Below, one piece after another: positions 1 through 8,158 of a stretch of 64,000 nucleotides of DNA. Source of the DNA: Acidimicrobiia bacterium (GTDB lineage Bacteria > Actinomycetota > Acidimicrobiia > Spongiisociales > JAHEDJ01); NCBI GenBank assembly GCA_029210695.1, contig JARGFH010000012.1:1-64000 (forward strand). The letters are read 5' to 3'. Each line of letters begins with the position of its first letter. Position 1 is the stretch's first letter. Under the pieces are notes generated by a model. That model had not been told where the DNA came from. It saw only the letters and a program-made list of their open reading frames with translations, and made no database searches. The position numbers and the translations under genes are program-made.

Positions 1-42
1 GGCATCGACGATGAGCGGCTTCACGAACTGGGCTGGGACTGA
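1..42 (+). CDS. C-terminal end of a gene cut by the window start
   Basis: An open frame runs from the first base to a TGA at 40-42 and encodes 13 residues ending in ELGWD. It stops 3 nt before the stop codon of the next, convergent gene, which fits a real gene end. Too little is visible to assign a function, and a chance open frame of this length is possible. Confidence 0.3.
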   Translation, partial: GIDDERLHELGWD

Positions 43-45
43 TCG

Positions 46-438
46 TCAGGACCGACGAGTCCTGGGAATCCCCGCCTGCTTCAGGACGGCAGCCGAGACC
101 CCGATCTCTCTCCAGGCCGAATACGTGATCCCCTTTCGATCCGAATACTCAGCGGCGCACTCGACAAAGGCAGCCTCGAGTGCGGCGAAATCGATCTCCT
201 CAAAAGATGCGATTCGTTGCTCGATATCGATACGAGTCTGCATCAAATCAACCCGTTTCAACGGATCGACTTCTTCACCAATCCGGCGATTCACTTGATC
301 GAGCCTTCCGGCCAGACTTGCCAAAGTGATCGGTCGGCCGGGCCTCCGCTTTTCGAGAGCTTCGAGGTAGCGCTTGATGGCTGCCGCCTCTCGTCTGCCC
401 CGCGCCAATGCAGCCTTGTGCTCATCAGACATCGCCAT
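46..438 (-). CDS. Small AT-hook/helical protein, conserved hypothetical
   Basis: This is a 130-residue, strongly charged protein. The ATG at 438 is chosen because AGGAGG lies 7 nt upstream; a second ATG at 432 is also possible. Residues 1-30 are basic and helical. An RPGRP segment at 32-36 resembles an AT-hook core. A predicted helical region of about 40-90 is rich in Glu, Arg and Ile and could form a coiled coil. The C-terminus (about 105-130) has a compact ITYSAWR segment and ends in basic residues. The make-up suggests a DNA- or nucleoid-associated protein, but that is inference only. The longer frame reaching 624 has no supporting ribosome binding site. Confidence 0.7.
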   Translation of the reverse strand: MAMSDEHKAALARGRREAAAIKRYLEALEKRRPGRPITLASLAGRLDQVNRRIGEEVDPLKRVDLMQTRIDIEQRIASFEEIDFAALEAAFVECAAEYSDRKGITYSAWREIGVSAAVLKQAGIPRTRRS

Positions 439-741
439 GCAACGGCCTCCTGGTTCGATCTGCCGTTCATTCTCACACGAATGCAGGCGACGGTGAACCG
501 GATCCATCATCTTCAGATCAGCATGAAGCGCCCCGGCCGGCCGAGGGCTCTGAAACTGTCGAACAGATATCCGGGCACGCGACCGAAACGTTGACCGGGT
601 TCGCATCGAAGGGCCCAATACCAATCAAACCCCCTGCCGGACGGTAAGTCAGCCCTTAGGGCATCCATCAGGACGGGTTATCGCCGCATTAACGGTGACT
701 CCGGCAACCTGTGGGACGAATCGAATCAGGGGAGACCGCCA
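439..741. other. Intergenic region between two divergent genes
   Basis: These 303 nt separate the small helical protein from the ferredoxin operon and must hold both promoters. I see no convincing RNA gene, tandem repeat or long hairpin, and no promoter pair clear enough to report. The frames crossing it lack ribosome binding sites. Confidence 0.5.
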
Positions 742-1014
742 ATGAAAGTCTGGATCGACGCCGACCTGTGCATGGGTGCAGGTACCTGCGAGCAAATCGT
801 CCCTGAAGTCTTCTACGACCGCGGTGACGGACTGTGGGCCGTCGGCGAGAGCGCCGCCCACTTTGGCGAAACCACCATCTTCGATGGACGCCCAGAATCC
901 GGACACGGACCTGCCGGCACCGAGGGCGCGGCCCGCGTGCCCCGGGAGCTCCATGGCTTGGTCAACGAAGCAGCCGAAGAATGTCCGGCCGAGTGCATCT
1001 ATCTCGAGGTCTAA
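742..1014 (+). CDS. Ferredoxin, probable [3Fe-4S] type
   Basis: A 90-residue small iron-sulfur protein. Cysteines lie at 10, 16, 81 and 85 in a C-x5-C ... C-P-x2-C arrangement, typical of the single-cluster ferredoxins that feed P450s and other oxidoreductases in actinomycetes. The central 30 residues form an acidic insertion between the two cysteine groups. A GGGGAG box lies just upstream of the ATG. It is the first gene of an operon running to the di-haem membrane protein at 3101-3712, so it probably donates electrons to, or accepts them from, that membrane module. No P450 gene is nearby. Confidence 0.85.
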   Translation: MKVWIDADLCMGAGTCEQIVPEVFYDRGDGLWAVGESAAHFGETTIFDGRPESGHGPAGTEGAARVPRELHGLVNEAAEECPAECIYLEV

Positions 1015-1054
1015 CCCCTCCTACCCCACCGGTAACTCGAACGAGGAGACGCCA

Positions 1055-1594
1055 ATGAACGCACCTACCCAACGCAAGAACTTCCTCATCGCGCTACTGA
1101 TCGGCGCACTCGCCGTTCCGCTGCTGGCGCTGGCTGCCAATGGACTGATCGAAGGAAACGGTTCGCAGGATCAAGCGGACGAGCCAGAGGTCGCATCGCT
1201 CAGCCCGCTTCTCACCGAATCGATCGAGAAGGTAGTAGACACCGACCGCCAGGTCGACGAACCAACCGAGGACTACTTGGCGGCCGCCTGCGGATCAGAC
1301 GGAATGGCGCTGGTTGACAAAGAGACCGACGGGTCGATCGACGCGATCGAGCAGGCCGCGCTCGACGCGTTGCGTCCCATCTGTGATGAAGCGGGATTGA
1401 CGCTTCCCGACGCTGCTGAGGTCGCCCCGGTCGTGCAGAAAGTCGTGGTAGTCGAACAAGCCCCTGCCCCTGCTCCTGCCACAAGCGTGGATGACGGCGG
1501 AGCGGAATCCGGGAGCGATGACGGCTACGAATCGAAGGATCACGAGGACGAGAAGCACGAAGAAGACGAGGAAGACGAAGAGGACGACCATTGA
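1055..1594 (+). CDS. Membrane-anchored protein with an acidic His-containing tail
   Basis: A 179-residue protein starting at an ATG preceded by GAGGAG. Residues 8-28 form one hydrophobic segment (signal anchor or signal peptide). The middle (about 48-66) contains LLTESIEKVV, a motif that recurs in modified form in the next gene product. Two cysteines lie in the central helical region. The last 35 residues are almost entirely Asp, Glu, Lys, Ser and His, ending in EEDDH, and could bind metal ions, although this is unproven. It overlaps the next gene by 4 nt. No known family is recognised. The longer frame from 776 reads through the ferredoxin gene and is rejected. Confidence 0.7.
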   Translation: MNAPTQRKNFLIALLIGALAVPLLALAANGLIEGNGSQDQADEPEVASLSPLLTESIEKVVDTDRQVDEPTEDYLAAACGSDGMALVDKETDGSIDAIEQAALDALRPICDEAGLTLPDAAEVAPVVQKVVVVEQAPAPAPATSVDDGGAESGSDDGYESKDHEDEKHEEDEEDEEDDH

Positions 1595-1947
1595 CCATGA
1601 GTAGGAGATTGGAAGCGGCGATCACTGTGATCGCCGCCGGTCTCGCCCTGTTCGGCGCGGTGTACTACACACTCGGCATCGTCGGAACCCCGACGGAGGA
1701 CCAGACGGCGAGAAAAGCCGGCCTCGAGACCGCCTTCTCGCCAGACGTGTCGACTACTACGTCGACCAACCCTCTGGAGATCGCCGAACTGCCCGACGCC
1801 GTGTCCAACGTCCTCGCTGAGAACGGGTTCACGGAAAAGCTGAGCGAATCCGCTCTGACTGCAGAACTCTCCGAGTCGATCGTCAAGGTGCTGGTGGCGA
1901 ACGACGCGGTGCTGCGGGTGGCCGACGAGTCTGGTGGTGAACGATGA
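1591..1947 (+). CDS. Small membrane-anchored protein of the ferredoxin/ApbE operon
   Basis: A 118-residue protein with one N-terminal transmembrane segment at about residues 9-30 and a Ser/Thr-rich linker at 50-60. Its C-terminal half contains ELSESIVKVL, similar to LLTESIEKVV in the preceding gene product, so the two may share a small helical domain. The TTG at 1591 is used as the start because it overlaps the upstream stop and has GAGG at a suitable distance; the ATG at 1597 is an alternative. It overlaps the next gene by 4 nt (ATGA). Function unknown. Confidence 0.65.
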   Translation: MTMSRRLEAAITVIAAGLALFGAVYYTLGIVGTPTEDQTARKAGLETAFSPDVSTTTSTNPLEIAELPDAVSNVLAENGFTEKLSESALTAELSESIVKVLVANDAVLRVADESGGER

Positions 1948-2264
1948 TCCGGAAGCGGTTCCCAACGATCCGAACGACGAGGATTGCCGCCTGGACTACG
2001 GTCGCAGTCGCCTGGGCGGTAGCAATCGTCGGACGGCAGATGGAGGCTCCGGCGCAAGAGGATCTCACCGTCGCGCCCGAAACCACCCCGGCCACGGCGC
2101 CGGCCGCCGAGACCGCCACCACCATGCCGACCCTCCCCGAGGACGGTCTGGTGGTCATCCGCTACACGCCGGCTCCGCCCCCACCTCCCACCGTTGTTCG
2201 GCAGGTGGTCGTCCAGGCGGGTCCGGCGCCGTCGCCAACGGTTTCGACGAGCCAGGGCTCATGA
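1944..2264 (+). CDS. Small membrane-anchored Pro/Thr-rich protein
   Basis: A 106-residue protein starting at an ATG that overlaps the upstream stop (ATGA) and ending with the same overlap into apbE. A basic N-terminus is followed by one hydrophobic segment at about 14-31. The rest is rich in Pro, Ala and Thr, including a PAPPPPP stretch, consistent with an extended extracytoplasmic linker. It has no cysteines and no flavinylation motif of the (S/T)GAT type that ApbE would modify. Position alone ties it to the electron-transfer operon. Function unknown. Confidence 0.65.
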   Translation: MIRKRFPTIRTTRIAAWTTVAVAWAVAIVGRQMEAPAQEDLTVAPETTPATAPAAETATTMPTLPEDGLVVIRYTPAPPPPPTVVRQVVVQAGPAPSPTVSTSQGS

Positions 2265-3104
2265 TCGCCGCATCGTTCCGGGCAATGGGCACCAGCGTCC
2301 AGGTGACGGTGGGTCGGCAAGAGGACATCGCCGCCACGCAGGATCTATTCGAAGAGGTGGAACGCCGCTGCAGCCGATTCCGACCTACCAGCGAGCTGTC
2401 CAACCTCAACAACGCCGACGCAAGCAGCGTCGTGGTCTCCAAACCGATGGCAGAGGTATTGCAGATCGCCGCGGACTTGAGGGAACGTACCGGCGGTCTG
2501 GTCGACGCAGGACTAGGTGCGGCGGTCTCCGCGTGGGGCTACGACCGTAGCTTCGACACAATCGACGAAGCGCCGACGCCTACCCCGATCGACTCGCATC
2601 CGGTGTGGTCGATGTCGGGGAATCGCCTCCACCGATCACCAGGCACCCAAATCGATCTAGGCGGAGTTGCCAAAGGCTGGGCATGCGACCAGGCGGTGGA
2701 GAGTGGGCGGTCCATCATCGTCAACGCCGGGGGCGATGTCCCGTTCCGGGAGTTCCGAGGCCCTGGTCGACATCATCGATCCCTGGGGGCATCGAGTCGC
2801 CCGGGTGCCACTCGGTGTCGGAGCGCTGGCCACCAGTTCGACCACACGCCGGCGTTGGAAGATCCCGGGCGGCGAAGCGCACCACCTCATCGACCCGCGC
2901 ACGCTGGCCCCGGCGGTCTCGCCAATCATCAGCGCCACAGCCATTGCCGCCACGGCCGTCGAAGCAGGAGCCAAGGTTATGTTGCTGCACGGATCCGATG
3001 GTTTGGTATGGGCGGCTGCTCAACCGTGGATCAAGGGAGCATTGGCGATTTGGGCGGAGGGCAGCGTCTACGCAACCAACGGCTGGCGGTTGGTTGCCGC
3101 ATGA
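2261..3104 (+). pseudogene. apbE: FAD:protein FMN transferase ApbE, frameshifted
   Basis: ApbE transfers FMN from FAD onto a Thr or Ser of extracytoplasmic target proteins. The first 160 codons read in frame 2: an AMGT start of the fold, RFRPTSELSNLN, IDLGGVAKGWA and VNAGGDV are ApbE hallmarks. The remainder continues only in frame 3, with DIIDPWG, ATSSTTRRRW and HHLIDPRT. The switch fits one extra C in the CCC at 2740-2742: removing it gives NAGGDVRSGSS running smoothly into the second half. The 844-nt span would encode about 280 residues, normal for the family. Start and stop both use ATGA overlaps with neighbours. Either a sequencing or assembly error, or a recent inactivation. Confidence 0.85.
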
Positions 3105-3712
3105 CCTGGATCGTGATTCGCGCCGCCGGGTTCGTCGCCTACCTGCTCCTCGCACTGTCGGCCATCTGGGGCCTCGTCGTCTCAACGGACCTGCTGGGCA
3201 GGAGCGCTTCGAAGAAGACCCTTACCTTCATGCACGAATCCCTGGCGGTCGGTTCGTTGTTGGCGACCGCCGTTCACATGCTATTTCTCTATCTGGATGA
3301 GTTCGTCGAATTCGGACCGAAGGACCTCTTCGTTCCCGGGGTCTCAGAATGGGAGCCCTTGTCGGTGGCCTTCGGCGTCGTCGCCTTCTACGGCCTCGTG
3401 CTCATCACTGTCAGCTTCTACGTCCGCAAGTTCATCGGGCAGAAGGCCTGGCGCTTCACCCACTTCGGCTCTTTCGGTGTATTCGTCGGGGCCGCCACCC
3501 ACGGCATCATGGCCGGAACCGACACCGCAACCCCGGTCGGGATCGGCATCTACGCCGGGAGCATTGTCATCACCCTGGCGTTGGCGGTAGTGCGCACGCT
3601 CATGACCGGTGCGCCCTTTCAACCGGCCGGGCGAACTCCGCGTCCGAGACCGCCGTCCGCAGCCGACCCGGTCGAAACGCTGCCTTCCGATTCGCTGCCG
3701 CTACCTCGGTAG
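3101..3712 (+). CDS. Ferric-reductase-like transmembrane protein, probable di-haem
   Basis: A 203-residue integral membrane protein starting at an ATG that overlaps the apbE stop. Five or so hydrophobic helices are visible (about 5-29, 45-66, 86-108, 119-138 and 146-168). Histidines 45 and 59 in one helix and 121 and 134 in another have the 13-14 residue spacing that binds two stacked b-type haems in the ferric reductase/NOX/YedZ domain. There is no attached FAD/NAD domain, so electrons must come from a partner, perhaps the ferredoxin or a flavinylated protein. The C-terminal 35 residues are Pro/Arg-rich and cytoplasmic or disordered. Last gene of the operon. Confidence 0.8.
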   Translation: MTWIVIRAAGFVAYLLLALSAIWGLVVSTDLLGRSASKKTLTFMHESLAVGSLLATAVHMLFLYLDEFVEFGPKDLFVPGVSEWEPLSVAFGVVAFYGLVLITVSFYVRKFIGQKAWRFTHFGSFGVFVGAATHGIMAGTDTATPVGIGIYAGSIVITLALAVVRTLMTGAPFQPAGRTPRPRPPSAADPVETLPSDSLPLPR

Positions 3713-3796
3713 GCTCGTCGGTCGCCATCCCGCGCGATCGGCCGGGACCGTACAATCCGATCGGTGGTCGTCCGGGAAGCAGGCAAGGAGAGCTCC

Positions 3797-4402
3797 ATGG
3801 AACCGAAGATGCAGATCGCGGTGCAGCAACTTGCGCGTATGCGCGGCATGACCGCCATGTATCACCGACAGTTCTTCGCGGACGTCCGGTTCACGCTCGT
3901 TATCGGCATCGGGACCGTGGTCGTGGCGGTTGTGTACGACCGGCGCCTCATCGCCTTCTTGCCGATCATCGCGCTGATCGGCGCTGCGCAGACCGCCTTC
4001 GACGCCTCCTACCTGATCTTCGCCCGTCATTACGCCCGCAGCCTGGAGGGATACCTCAACCGGACGCTCAAAGAGGAAATCCTGGTGGCGGCCCGACTGG
4101 AGGACGCCTATCTCTTCCCCCTCGATCGGCCGAAGCTCGTCACACTGCCGTTGTCGGGAGGCCTCACCTGGTTCGGGTTCATGACTGCCCTCTACACCGC
4201 ATTCGGTGTGGGATTCTTTGTCGTCGGCATGATCCTCGCCTATGACGCGCTGCCGGCGCAGTGGAACGACGTGTACCTTGGGGTCATGGCATTGGTGACC
4301 GCCATCTCCTTCGCGGTCGGCTGGATGTGGTTCTGGAGAGGCGAAGGCGAAGCACGTCTGCGGGCGATTCTCGACGACTACCCGTCGTCGGTCGACGGAT
4401 GA
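3797..4402 (+). CDS. Four-helix integral membrane protein, unknown
   Basis: A 201-residue protein with AAGGAG placed 6 nt before the ATG at 3797. Hydrophobic segments at about 32-48, 51-68, 122-149 and 158-180 suggest four membrane helices. Between helices 2 and 3 is a charged cytoplasmic segment (about 80-120) with a YLNRTLKEEIL helix. The N-terminus is amphipathic and rich in Met and Gln. I do not recognise the family. The gene stands alone between the electron-transfer operon and a hydrolase gene, with about 80 nt on each side. Confidence 0.7.
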   Translation: MEPKMQIAVQQLARMRGMTAMYHRQFFADVRFTLVIGIGTVVVAVVYDRRLIAFLPIIALIGAAQTAFDASYLIFARHYARSLEGYLNRTLKEEILVAARLEDAYLFPLDRPKLVTLPLSGGLTWFGFMTALYTAFGVGFFVVGMILAYDALPAQWNDVYLGVMALVTAISFAVGWMWFWRGEGEARLRAILDDYPSSVDG

Positions 4403-4479
4403 CCGGCGGTCCTGGGGGTGATCCCCCATAGCCGTTCGAGCCGCCGGGATGCACAATCCCTACATATGGAGGGAGCGGT

Positions 4480-5688
4480 ATGACCGACACACAACAGCCC
4501 AAACAACGAAGGTGGCCGCAAAGGGCACTGATCGGCCTCGTAGCGTTCGCAGTGGTATTCCACCTGGCCGGTGGCTGGTACTTCTCCGGTTTGATCCGAT
4601 CTGACGGCCTCGAACCGCGAGCTCCGCAACACGACTTCGGCGTTCGAGTGGCCGAGATTGGAGAGTCTTCGATCGTGCTCGACGGAACCGACCGGGGGAT
4701 GATCGAAAGCCCGGGCACGTTCGGGTTGTGGTGGGAAGGCGGCTACGGGCAGGTGGGGACCATCCGATCGAATAACGACGGGGCCATCCTGAGAGATTTC
4801 ACAACCCTCTCCGGTGGCCCACCGCCCATCTGCCTGAAAGAGGATCTGGACCAATGCACGGAAGTCGACCTCGAAGGCTACGCGTTCCCAACCGACCCGT
4901 CTGATGTCGGCCTGGCCTTCGAAGAGGTCACCTACCCCTCACCCCTCGGCCCGATGGGAGCCTGGTTGGTCCCACCGACCGACGGGAGTGTCACGATCTG
5001 GGCAATACACATGCATGGATGGCGCGCCGAACGGCGCGAGACCGTGCGAATGCTGCCCACGTACGCGGCGGCCGGAATCACCTCCCTGGTGATCGACTAT
5101 CGCAACGACCCTGATGCGCCCGCCGATCCGAGCGGTTTGTACAAATTTGGCCGAACCGAATGGCAAGACGCCGAGGCAGCAGTCCAATACGCTCTCGACC
5201 ACGGCGCCGATCACGTGATTCTGGCCGGCTACAGCACCGGCGCAACTGCGGAGATGTCCTTCCTCGAATCGTCACCACTCGCAGATCGTATAGCGGGTGT
5301 GGTGTTCGACTCGCCCAACCTCGATTTCGGTCGAGCGGTTTCTGAAGAAGCATCCAAACGAATGATTCCCGGCACCCCCATTCCTTTGCCGGGCACGTTG
5401 ACATTCACGGCCAAGTGGATTGCAGACCTGCGATTCGATGTCGACTGGGGAGCCATCAACTACGTCGATCGAGACGGAATCCTGACCGTACCCACGTTGG
5501 TGTTCCACGGCGCCGACGACCAGACGGTCCCTCTCTCGGTTTCCGAAGATCTCGAGAAGCTGTACCCGGATCTGGTGACCCTGGTAGTCACCGATGAGGC
5601 CGACCACGTAGGGAGCTGGAACGTCGACCGGGAACGCTACACAGCGATCCTGGCTGCCTATCTTTCCACGGTAACGACGGACAACTGA
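4480..5688 (+). CDS. Membrane-anchored alpha/beta hydrolase
   Basis: A 402-residue protein with a strong GGAGGG box before its ATG. Residues 16-37 form a single membrane anchor, and residues 40-150 are an extracytoplasmic domain without an obvious family. The hydrolase fold follows: HMHGW (177-181, oxyanion region), nucleophile Ser252 in GYSTG, Asp347 in HGADDQ and His376 in EADHVG complete a serine triad. It resembles BEM46/dipeptidyl-peptidase-like hydrolases that act on the outer face of the membrane. The substrate is not evident. It is monocistronic and convergent with the methyltransferase gene downstream. Confidence 0.8.
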   Translation: MTDTQQPKQRRWPQRALIGLVAFAVVFHLAGGWYFSGLIRSDGLEPRAPQHDFGVRVAEIGESSIVLDGTDRGMIESPGTFGLWWEGGYGQVGTIRSNNDGAILRDFTTLSGGPPPICLKEDLDQCTEVDLEGYAFPTDPSDVGLAFEEVTYPSPLGPMGAWLVPPTDGSVTIWAIHMHGWRAERRETVRMLPTYAAAGITSLVIDYRNDPDAPADPSGLYKFGRTEWQDAEAAVQYALDHGADHVILAGYSTGATAEMSFLESSPLADRIAGVVFDSPNLDFGRAVSEEASKRMIPGTPIPLPGTLTFTAKWIADLRFDVDWGAINYVDRDGILTVPTLVFHGADDQTVPLSVSEDLEKLYPDLVTLVVTDEADHVGSWNVDRERYTAILAAYLSTVTTDN

Positions 5689-5742
5689 GCCGAGCGCCGG
5701 CTCGCCTTGTGGGCACCAGGACGAGGATCCGCCGGGCAATGC

Positions 5743-6546
5743 TCAGTCGGACTCTGACAAAGCGGGCTTCCTCAGCAGTGCAAAGAGGCTCCTGGCCAGC
5801 GAAGGGGTCCTCTCGTCGTCTGCCCCGGCTCGTTCCCGATCGGGGGCTACCGACCGCAACCGGGTGTCGACGGGTTGGTCGGACGGCGGGACGTCGCTAC
5901 CCCGGACGAACAGCGATACGAACTGAGGGCTCGAGAGGAGTCGGAACTCTGAATACACGTGGCTGAAACCCGCAGGTCCGGCGATAGCACGGAGCCGCGC
6001 CGGCCACAACCACTGGCAGTGGACCTGCCGCGCCTTGAACGGATTGCCATGCAGCACGATTGCCGTTGGAATGGCCCACGATCCCTGGATCGGTTCCGCC
6101 GGGTAAATGAATAGGGCCCGGCCACCAGGTTTGAGCACCCGGGCCATCTCGTCGAATGCCCCCCGAATGTCAGGGATGTGCTCGATCGCATGCACCGACA
6201 CGACCTTGTCGAAACTCGCTCCGGGGAACTGCAGCGACTCGGCGAGCATCGTCGACACCCCGGATGTCACTGCGTTTGCTGCGGCGTGAGGGTTGGAATC
6301 GATACCAATAGCATCGGCTCCGAAGTCCCTGAGACGCTTGGTGAGATGTCCGCGTCCGCAACCTACTTCGAGGACCCGATCACCCGTTTTCAGATCGAGG
6401 TGGTGTTTGACCGTCTCCAGATGCCGGCTATCCCAGCGGTTGAGGGACGCGTACTGCTCTGAGTCATACATCTGTGTCGATCCCCATGATGAATAGTTGT
6501 GCCAAGGCGCTGCGCGTTCGGGACACGTGGTCGTGTCAATGGCCAT
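5743..6546 (-). CDS. Class I SAM-dependent methyltransferase
   Basis: A 267-residue protein with the SAM-binding motif I VLEVGCGRGH at 58-67, an acidic residue ending strand 2 (GIDSN) and a motif III-like VSVHAIEHIPD. This is the UbiE/Coq5 or methyltransferase-11 type fold. The substrate cannot be told; the downstream HGNPF and CQWLWP segments suggest a lipid or small-molecule acceptor rather than DNA. The start is uncertain: the ATG at 6546 gives the full length, while an ATG at 6471 (residue 26) has GGGGAT upstream and would leave more room for a promoter shared with the divergent gene. Confidence 0.8.
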   Translation of the reverse strand: MAIDTTTCPERAAPWHNYSSWGSTQMYDSEQYASLNRWDSRHLETVKHHLDLKTGDRVLEVGCGRGHLTKRLRDFGADAIGIDSNPHAAANAVTSGVSTMLAESLQFPGASFDKVVSVHAIEHIPDIRGAFDEMARVLKPGGRALFIYPAEPIQGSWAIPTAIVLHGNPFKARQVHCQWLWPARLRAIAGPAGFSHVYSEFRLLSSPQFVSLFVRGSDVPPSDQPVDTRLRSVAPDRERAGADDERTPSLARSLFALLRKPALSESD

Positions 6547-6714
6547 CTATCCAACCCCGCCAACTCCATGATACCCACCGCACAGGCAATGCTTTCCTGG
6601 GCGCTCACGAACGCGGCGAACCACACCCCCAACGAGCCGAGTTGCCGCAGCTTTCCGCCTTTACCGGTCCGCTTGTTCGAGCGGGTGTGCCGCCCGGACC
6701 GACCAGCTCACCAA

Positions 6715-8135
6715 GTGAGGCGACTGCCAGCCACTCGGTTGAAGGCCGCCGGTGCCGCAGCGGGACTCGTCGTGGTTGCCATCGCGGCCGTCGTGGCCCT
6801 CAATCCGTTGGGATCGGAAGCGCCTTTTGTCGAGCAACCGGCCACCGTGCCGACCGCCGCGACGCAACCCACCACGAACACAGAAGCGGCCTCGGCCGAC
6901 ACCACAGGGGCCGCCCCGACCACCACTACCGAGGCCGCCATGCCTGCACCGGTGGCGATGGCCTGGACCCGAATCGAGTCCGACGTCTTCGGTGGGTCCG
7001 GGCAGCAGGAGATAACCGACATCGCCGTCGGTGGGTCGGGGTTGTTGGTGGCGGTCGGTTCAGACGGCTCGGTGGTGATGATGATGCCGCGGTCTGGTAT
7101 TCGAGCGACGGACGGGCCTGGAACAAGGTTGCCCACGACGAGTCGGTCTTTGGGGGTCCGGGGGATCAGTACATGGGGGCCGTTGCGGCCGGCGGGCCGG
7201 GGTTCGTGGCTGTGGGTGAAGAGGACTCGGAAGACGGAACCACCGGCGTGGCTGCCGTATGGATTTCCGAAGATGGGATCGGCTGGAGCCGGGTACCCCA
7301 CGACGAGGCCACCTTCGGCGGCGAAGAGAACACCAACGTCTTCATGAAGGACGTCACCGCCTTCGGGTCGGGTCTCGTGGCCGTGGGGATGGAGTGGGAG
7401 GGAAGCTCTGCAGACGCGGCTTCATGGACCTCGACCGACGGAATCACCTGGGAACGTGTCTCATCCGACGAGGCGGTATTCGGAGGGCCTCAAAATCAGG
7501 TCATGTGGGCAGTAGTGCCGGCCGGCCCCGGACTCGTGGCGGTCGGACAGGGTGGTGATGGGGCCGGGGAAAGTGGCCCGGGCCAGCCGGCAGCCGTGTG
7601 GGTGTCAACCGACGGCCGGGACTGGTCGCGGGTGCCCGAGCAGGCGGCGTTGCTGAGCGGATACCCGGCCGGAGGACCCGGCACTGGAGACTGGGCACGC
7701 ATGGACGACGTGATCGTCGGTGGTTCCGGCCTCGTGGCCGTAGGTCGCGTGGGCAAGTGTCCGGAGTTGCTCTCGCCCTGCACCGGGGATGCGGCAATCT
7801 GGACCTCAGCAGACGGCGTGACCTGGGAACGGAGCACCGTCGAGCAGGCAGTCGGCATCCCCTTCGACCACATCTTCGGGGTGAGCAGTTTCGGCGACCG
7901 TCTGGTTGCGACCGGGTCTGGCCTCGCCGCCGACGTACAGCTTGGGCCGGCCGTGGTGTGGACCTCGACCGATGGAGGCCGGACCTGGGATCGCGTACTC
8001 AGCGCCGCCGCCTTCGGGAAGATGAACGAAGGGCCGAATTACATATATGCCTCGGTCGAGTTCGAGTCCAGGTTGATCGCAGTTGGCAGCTGGGGGTCGG
8101 ACGCCGCCATATGGATCGCCACCAACGAAGAGTGA
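6715..8135 (+). pseudogene. Secreted Asp-box (BNR-like) repeat protein, frameshifted
   Basis: The protein begins with a basic stretch and a membrane anchor (about residues 10-28 from GTG 6715), then a Thr/Ala-rich linker, then six to seven repeats of 50-65 residues built around xWxSxDGxxW, the Asp-box of sialidase-like beta-propellers. The first part reads in frame 1 up to about 7070 and the rest in frame 3. Inserting one G in the GG at 7071-7072 gives GSDGSGGDDDAAVW and restores a continuous frame. The start is a guess, as no clear ribosome binding site is present; ATG 6568 is another option. It probably forms an extracellular propeller of unknown ligand. Related in design to the lipoprotein at 39001-41013. 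Confidence 0.7.
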
Positions 8136-8158
8136 CCCGCCTCGAAAGGAGTTCGACG

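Noticed and set aside
776-1054. Long N-terminal extension of the acidic-tail protein
   Set aside because: It reads the ferredoxin gene in a wrong frame; ATG 1055 has a clear ribosome binding site.
1934-3712. A single open frame of 592 codons spanning the small protein, apbE and the membrane protein
   Set aside because: It joins three genes only because the apbE indel removes a frame boundary. The parts match separate families and have their own ATGA start overlaps.
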